Shown one piece after another: positions 59,970 through 64,000 of a stretch of DNA of 64,000 nt. This DNA comes from Devosia sp. MC521 (lineage in GTDB: Bacteria > Pseudomonadota > Alphaproteobacteria > Rhizobiales > Devosiaceae): the NCBI RefSeq assembly GCF_014127105.1, contig NZ_CP059902.1, positions 2,944,001 through 3,008,000 of the forward strand, given 5' to 3'. Below the pieces are notes generated by a model. It worked only from the letters and a program-made list of their open reading frames with translations, was not told the DNA's origin and ran no database searches. How positions within the stretch are numbered: position 1 is the first letter of the stretch; every line of letters begins with the position of its first letter. Made by a program: the position numbers and the translations under genes.

Positions 59970-61979
59970 TTATTTTACCGCACGGTCTGACTGTAGCGCT
60001 GCCGCGTCGCCGATGAGGCGGATAAACTCAGCACGATACCCGCCCTCGTCATTGCCTCGCCCAGCTTGCGCGAGGGTTTTGATCTCATCCCAACTCATGG
60101 TTTTTCCATAAGATGAGCCTCGCAGCTTCTGACCAAAGGCGGCAACAGCGGCGGAAAACTGTGCATCAACGCCAGCGTCGGCAATGTCGCCATAAACCAC
60201 CTCGGGCGTAATCGGCACTTCGATCAGCTCGGAAACCGCGCCCTCAGGCGCCTTATAGCGCATTTTCAAAAAGGCGATTTCCTCGGCCGCCCCAGTTGGC
60301 GAGGTCTGCCCATAGCGCAGCGGGTCAACGTGCTCCCCACCCGATCCCACCGGGGTAATTTCGTAAAGCGCAGTCACGGTCGTCCCAGCACCAACCTCGC
60401 CGGCATCCACCGCATCATTGTTGAAATCCTCGCGGTTCAATGCGCGGGTCTCGTAACCAATCAGACGATACTCAGCGATGACTGCTGGATTGAACTCGAC
60501 CTGAACTTTGACGTCCTTGGCTATGGTGTGGAGCGTTCCACCCACCTCCTCAACCAACACTTTTCGAGCTTCAGCAAAGCTCGAAATATAGCTGGCATTG
60601 CCGTTCCCATTTTGGGCGAGTGCCTGCATGGTCGCATCATCAAGATTGCCCCGCCCAAAACCCAAAACAGACAGGCTAATGCCACTGTCGCGCTTGATCG
60701 CGATGAACTTCTCAAGGGCACGCGGGTCATCAATACCCACGTTGAAATCACCGTCCGTGGCGAGGATCACCCGATTGGTGCCCCCTGCAATCTTGGCTTG
60801 CTCGGCGAGCTTATAGGCGAGCTCAATCCCTTCCGCCCCAGCCGTACTGCCTCCGGCGTAGAGCTGATCAAGTGCGTCCATAATCTTGGCTTTATTGTTC
60901 GCGCTCGTAGGCTCGAGCGCCACGCCAGCAGAGCCCGCATAGGTGACGATGGAGACCGTATCGTCACCCGACAGCTGATCCAGCAAAAGCGCGAAGGCGC
61001 GTTTGAGCAGCGGGAGCTTGTCGGCATATTCCATTGATCCAGACGTATCGATCAGAAACACCAGATTACTGCTGGTTTCTTCACGCACCACATCGCTACC
61101 CTTGATGCCGATCTGCATGATCTGGGTCTTATTGTTCCACGGCGTCGGGAAGATTTTGACCTCAGAGGAGAACGGCGCGCCATCCGCCTCCGGCGCGGGG
61201 TAATCATAAGGAAAATAATTGATCAGCTCTTCGATACGAATAGCGTCCGCTGGCGGCACGAAGCCATCGTTGAGCGCTCGGCGCGTGAAGGCATAGCTGG
61301 CTGTATCAACATCAAGGGAAAATGTCGAAACCGGCTCTTCAGCCGCGACCTTGAGGCGTTGCTCGTCAAACTCGGTAAAACTGCCACCTACAGGGTTTTC
61401 GGCCATTGCGGCCATAGGTGCACCGCCCTGCACCATCTGCGCCGCTTGGCGGGTGGCGATGGCTCCAACCGATGGCGCTGGCGCACGCATGATCGCCTCT
61501 GATGGCAATGGCGCGGGCGGCGGGGCAATGGCCATGTCGAGCGCTGGCGCCGCAGGCGCTTCTTGCGCAATAGCGGGCGCAGCTTCTGCCAATACCTCTG
61601 GCTCAACAGCGGGCTCGGCCGGCACCACTTCAAGCTTCTGCGTGTCTGCTTCGGTTTGAACGACTGACGGGGCTTGGGTCAGCGCAGTCGAGTTATAAAG
61701 ATGATACCCGAGTGGCAGCACAACGAGGGCAATGGCCAAACTGCCGATAGGAAGACGCATATCCATGATCGAACCCTTCGAGAGGTTTTTGATGATGGAC
61801 ATAAGACGGTTCCCCCAAGCAGAACCTTGGGTCGGCTTTTCGTTTTTTTGCACTCCCGCGGCCTGAGCCGTCGCAAAGGCAGCGCTCGCAGCGGCGAGTG
61901 CTCGAGCGCGCGCATCGTCTCGCGGTGCTGGCGGCTCTACGCGGTTCAACGAGGAAAATGGATCGTTCTGGTGGCTCAT
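59970..61979 (-). CDS. VWA-domain membrane protein (YfbK-like), likely partner of the ECF sigma factor
   Basis: 669 residues. The cytoplasmic N-terminal part is about 1-75, beginning MSHQNDPFSSLNRVEPPAPR. One membrane helix follows near residues 76-93 (PIGSLAIALVVLPLGYHL), then an Ala/Pro/Glu-rich linker, then a vWF_A-like N-terminal module (about 215-270). The VWA domain has an intact MIDAS motif DTSGS at residues 311-315 and ILATDGDFNVG, and the C-terminal DUF3520 is about 485-660. The start overlaps the ECF sigma stop by 4 bases. The small cytoplasmic part before the helix could hold the sigma factor, as in anti-sigma proteins; that is inference. Confidence 0.87.
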   Translation of the reverse strand: MSHQNDPFSSLNRVEPPAPRDDARARALAAASAAFATAQAAGVQKNEKPTQGSAWGNRLMSIIKNLSKGSIMDMRLPIGSLAIALVVLPLGYHLYNSTALTQAPSVVQTEADTQKLEVVPAEPAVEPEVLAEAAPAIAQEAPAAPALDMAIAPPPAPLPSEAIMRAPAPSVGAIATRQAAQMVQGGAPMAAMAENPVGGSFTEFDEQRLKVAAEEPVSTFSLDVDTASYAFTRRALNDGFVPPADAIRIEELINYFPYDYPAPEADGAPFSSEVKIFPTPWNNKTQIMQIGIKGSDVVREETSSNLVFLIDTSGSMEYADKLPLLKRAFALLLDQLSGDDTVSIVTYAGSAGVALEPTSANNKAKIMDALDQLYAGGSTAGAEGIELAYKLAEQAKIAGGTNRVILATDGDFNVGIDDPRALEKFIAIKRDSGISLSVLGFGRGNLDDATMQALAQNGNGNASYISSFAEARKVLVEEVGGTLHTIAKDVKVQVEFNPAVIAEYRLIGYETRALNREDFNNDAVDAGEVGAGTTVTALYEITPVGSGGEHVDPLRYGQTSPTGAAEEIAFLKMRYKAPEGAVSELIEVPITPEVVYGDIADAGVDAQFSAAVAAFGQKLRGSSYGKTMSWDEIKTLAQAGRGNDEGGYRAEFIRLIGDAAALQSDRAVK

Positions 61980-62527
61980 AAGAACCCACTCAAAGTCTTG
62001 CGGGCTTCGTGGACATGGAAGGACACAGTGGCCTCCTTGATACCCATAATGTCTGCGGCTTCCGCGTGGCTCAGCTCTTCGGCGTAGACCAAGAGCACAG
62101 CGTCGCGTTGTTTCTCAGGAAGTGTGCGCACCGCCGCCCAAAGCTCATTGCTTGTGGTGGCCATTTCCTGTTCGGCAGGCTGATCATCGAGTGAGACCTG
62201 CGAATAGGCCTTGGCATAGTTCCCACGCGTTTGCCGGGCGCGTTGAAAGTCGCGCACTGCATTGAACGTAATGCGATAGGCCCAACTTGAAAAAGCGCTG
62301 CGTCCGTCAAACCCGGCAATGGCCTGGCCGATCTTAACGCAAACTTCCTGAGCGATGTCTTCGGCGTCATCTCGATTTCCGCACCACCGCCACGCGGTAC
62401 GGTAGATTGCATCATAGTGCTCAGCTATAAGCACGCCAAAAGCCTCAGGATCACCATTGCGCGCGCGGATCGCTAGCGCATGACTCGTCGCTGTAGTTTT
62501 TGGCTCTGGTGCGGCGGACAGTCCCAT
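61976..62527 (-). CDS. ECF-type RNA polymerase sigma factor
   Basis: 183 residues from the ATG at 62527. Region 2 (DPEAFGVLIAEHYDAIYRTAW to DAEDIAQEVCVKIGQ) and region 4 (LPEKQRDAVLLVYAEELSHAE with ADIMGIKEATVSFHVHEARK) are present. In-frame GTG codons at 62584-62593 follow an AAGGAG and could be the start instead. ATG 62527 leaves a fuller promoter gap to the divergent gene but has a poor ribosome site. Co-translated with the VWA membrane protein. Confidence 0.86.
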   Translation of the reverse strand: MGLSAAPEPKTTATSHALAIRARNGDPEAFGVLIAEHYDAIYRTAWRWCGNRDDAEDIAQEVCVKIGQAIAGFDGRSAFSSWAYRITFNAVRDFQRARQTRGNYAKAYSQVSLDDQPAEQEMATTSNELWAAVRTLPEKQRDAVLLVYAEELSHAEAADIMGIKEATVSFHVHEARKTLSGFL

Positions 62528-62632
62528 CACTTGAGCATGCACATTTTTACTCGAACAGCTATTGTGCAGAGTAAGACGCCCCACAAGCACCACTCCTTAG
62601 GTGTGTGCGGTAAAAAAGTTTGGAACGAGCCA

Positions 62633-62827
62633 ATGACCGAGAAAAAGCCCCTCCCCTTCGGCCTAACCAGTGGACGCATTCTCATTCTTTGCATGGGCGC
62701 GCTGCTGGCCATCATCACCATTTCGATGTCGATGGGTGGTCTGCACACCTATGAGGCGCTGAAGGAAGCGAACAACGCTGCCAAAACGGCAACGCCAGCC
62801 CAGGTCGAAGTGGCACCAGCCCAATAA
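62633..62827 (+). CDS. Small single-pass membrane protein
   Basis: 64 residues from the ATG at 62633. A short charged lead (MTEKKPLPFGLTSGR), one membrane helix about residues 16-36 (ILILCMGALLAIITISMSMGG) and a periplasmic tail rich in Ala, Thr and Gln. Not recognised. Divergent from the ECF sigma gene, so it may be a target of that sigma factor; inference. A terminator follows directly. Confidence 0.62.
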   Translation: MTEKKPLPFGLTSGRILILCMGALLAIITISMSMGGLHTYEALKEANNAAKTATPAQVEVAPAQ

Positions 62828-62833
62828 ACAAAA

Positions 62834-62860
62834 TGGGCCTCACCGAATTGATGAGGCCCA
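62834..62860. terminator. Terminator between the small membrane protein gene and mnmA
   Basis: TGGGCCTCA, nine bases, TGAGGCCCA: perfect 9-bp stem with A/T-rich flanks on both sides, between convergent genes. Confidence 0.8.
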
Positions 62861-62873
62861 CTTCAATTTCAAA

Positions 62874-64000
62874 CTATGCCACCAGCGCCTGCGGCACGGC
62901 TTCAGCGATAAAGCCGCCGCCGAGGACTTGGCTGGTTTGGCTATCGTCAACGTAGAAGACGCAAGCCTGCCCGGGCGAGATGCCGTATTCGCCAGTGACC
63001 AAGGTCACATATACCTCGCCGTCACGCATTTGAATGACGCCGGGCTGCGGGCCACGGGTGGACCGCACCTTCACTTCCACAGGGGCGCCATTACCCGACG
63101 CTGCTTCGGCCAACGGCACCGAACCCAACCAGTTCACATTGCGCAAACGCACGGTATGGGTCTTGAGCGCTTCGCGCGGACCCACAATGACGCGCCCGGT
63201 CTTGTGCTCGAGCTTAATCACGTAAAGCGGCTCCCCGGCGGCAACGCCGAGCCCCTTACGCTGACCAATGGTGTAATTGACGATACCGTCATGTTCGCCG
63301 AGCACGCGACCGTCCAAATGCACGATCTCGCCCGTAGAGAAGGCTTCCGGATGCATCTTGCGGATGATGTCGGAATATTTCCCCTGCGGCACAAAGCAGA
63401 TGTCTTGGCTGTCGTGCTTTTCCGCAATCTCAAGGCCGAGCTCACGCGCTAGTTCACGCACCTGCGGCTTGCCCATCCCGCCGAGCGGGAAGCGCAAAAA
63501 GTCGAGCTGGTCCTGCGTGGTGGCGAAGAGGAAGTACGTCTGGTCGCGATCGCTATCGACCGGACGGTAAAGCTCGCGCTTGCCGTCGGCACCAATCCGG
63601 TCCTGCACATAGTGCCCCGTTGCCAAAACATCGGCACCAAGGTCACGCGCGACCGTCATGAGATCAACGAACTTCACCGACTGATTGCACGCAATGCACG
63701 GCACTGGCGTTTCGCCCTGCTGATAGGCATTGGCGAAAGGCTCAATCACCGAGCTTTTGAAGCGTTCTTCGTAATCGAGAACATAGTGCGGAATGCCGAG
63801 CTTAGCGGCAACGCGACGCGCATCGTGAATGTCCTGGCCAGCGCAGCACGCACCCTTACGGTGTGTGGCTTCGCCATGGTCATAAAGCTGAAGCGTAACG
63901 CCAACAACTTCATAGCCCTGACGGGCAAGAAGGCCAGCAACAACGGAGGAGTCTACGCCACCGGACATCGCGACAACAACGCGAGTGTCTTCGGGGCGCT
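62874..64000 (-). CDS. mnmA: tRNA-specific 2-thiouridylase MnmA, 5' end beyond the window
   Basis: The visible frame runs past the window edge: sense codons (PEDTRVVVA) precede the internal ATG at 63968, so about 375 codons are seen and the true start is beyond 64000. PP-loop SGGVDSS near the visible start, catalytic Cys in [13 protein letters not shown] and [11 protein letters not shown]. The C-terminal barrel includes [21 protein letters not shown] sequence. It makes s2U34 in tRNA Glu, Gln and Lys with sulphur from the IscS/Tus relay. Confidence 0.94.
   Translation of the reverse strand, partial: RPEDTRVVVAMSGGVDSSVVAGLLARQGYEVVGVTLQLYDHGEATHRKGACCAGQDIHDARRVAAKLGIPHYVLDYEERFKSSVIEPFANAYQQGETPVPCIACNQSVKFVDLMTVARDLGADVLATGHYVQDRIGADGKRELYRPVDSDRDQTYFLFATTQDQLDFLRFPLGGMGKPQVRELARELGLEIAEKHDSQDICFVPQGKYSDIIRKMHPEAFSTGEIVHLDGRVLGEHDGIVNYTIGQRKGLGVAAGEPLYVIKLEHKTGRVIVGPREALKTHTVRLRNVNWLGSVPLAEAASGNGAPVEVKVRSTRGPQPGVIQMRDGEVYVTLVTGEYGISPGQACVFYVDDSQTSQVLGGGFIAEAVPQALVA

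Overview
The window is a gene-dense, GC-rich stretch of a flagellated alphaproteobacterial chromosome. The small flagellin, FlbT, short FlgD, ExoD, many ABC importers and the tRNA sequences point to Hyphomicrobiales. Flagellin and codon style look Devosia-like, but that genus assignment is inference, since no rRNA or marker-gene comparison was possible.

Layout. 0.2-4.4 kb: a MurR/RpiR-type regulator convergent with an L-Ala-D/L-Glu epimerase, tRNA-Pro, and a membrane GGDEF gene broken by a frameshift and an in-frame TAG. 4.6-14.6 kb: an ECF sigma factor, then late flagellar genes (flagellin, fliD, fliS, a small unknown gene, flgD, flgE, an unknown gene, a flgN-like gene, flgK, flgL, flbT). 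14.6-22.5 kb: a divergent GntR regulator and an oligopeptide-type ABC importer operon that also encodes a cysteine hydrolase and an MFS carrier. 22.7-23.9 kb: a second MFS carrier.

24.0-39.9 kb: fourteen minus-strand genes that look like one catabolic island. It has a GntR regulator, a giant FAD/Fe-S oxidoreductase, a ThDP enzyme, two amidohydrolase-2 proteins, two Rieske ferredoxins, a polyamine/opine-type ABC importer, a hydroxyacid dehydrogenase, a ferredoxin reductase and an opine-dehydrogenase-like enzyme. The electron-transfer parts of a Rieske system are present, but no terminal oxygenase is. A shared 11-mer lies upstream of two of its transcription units. 40-49 kb: a MATE exporter, tRNA-Phe, a ribose-type ABC importer divergent from an FGGY sugar kinase, a BI-1 protein, ExoD, an FAH-family protein, and a second identical tRNA-Phe.

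49.6-64 kb: a DAO-family oxidoreductase split by an in-frame TAG, tRNA-Met, a DUF4130-UdgX fusion paired with a DNA-repair radical SAM protein, small secreted and DUF2200 proteins, two tandem DUF4344 metallopeptidases, and an intact IS1-family element. The IS has a 9-bp target duplication and sits in the loop of the terminator after the second DUF4344 gene. Then come a ring-cleaving-dioxygenase-like VOC protein, a Gly-rich membrane protein, a VWA membrane protein co-transcribed with an ECF sigma factor, a 64-residue membrane protein, and mnmA, cut by the window end.

The main leads are the catabolic island with its shared promoter motif, the UdgX/radical SAM pair, the sigma-VWA pair, the IS in a terminator, and paired palindromes upstream of flgD.
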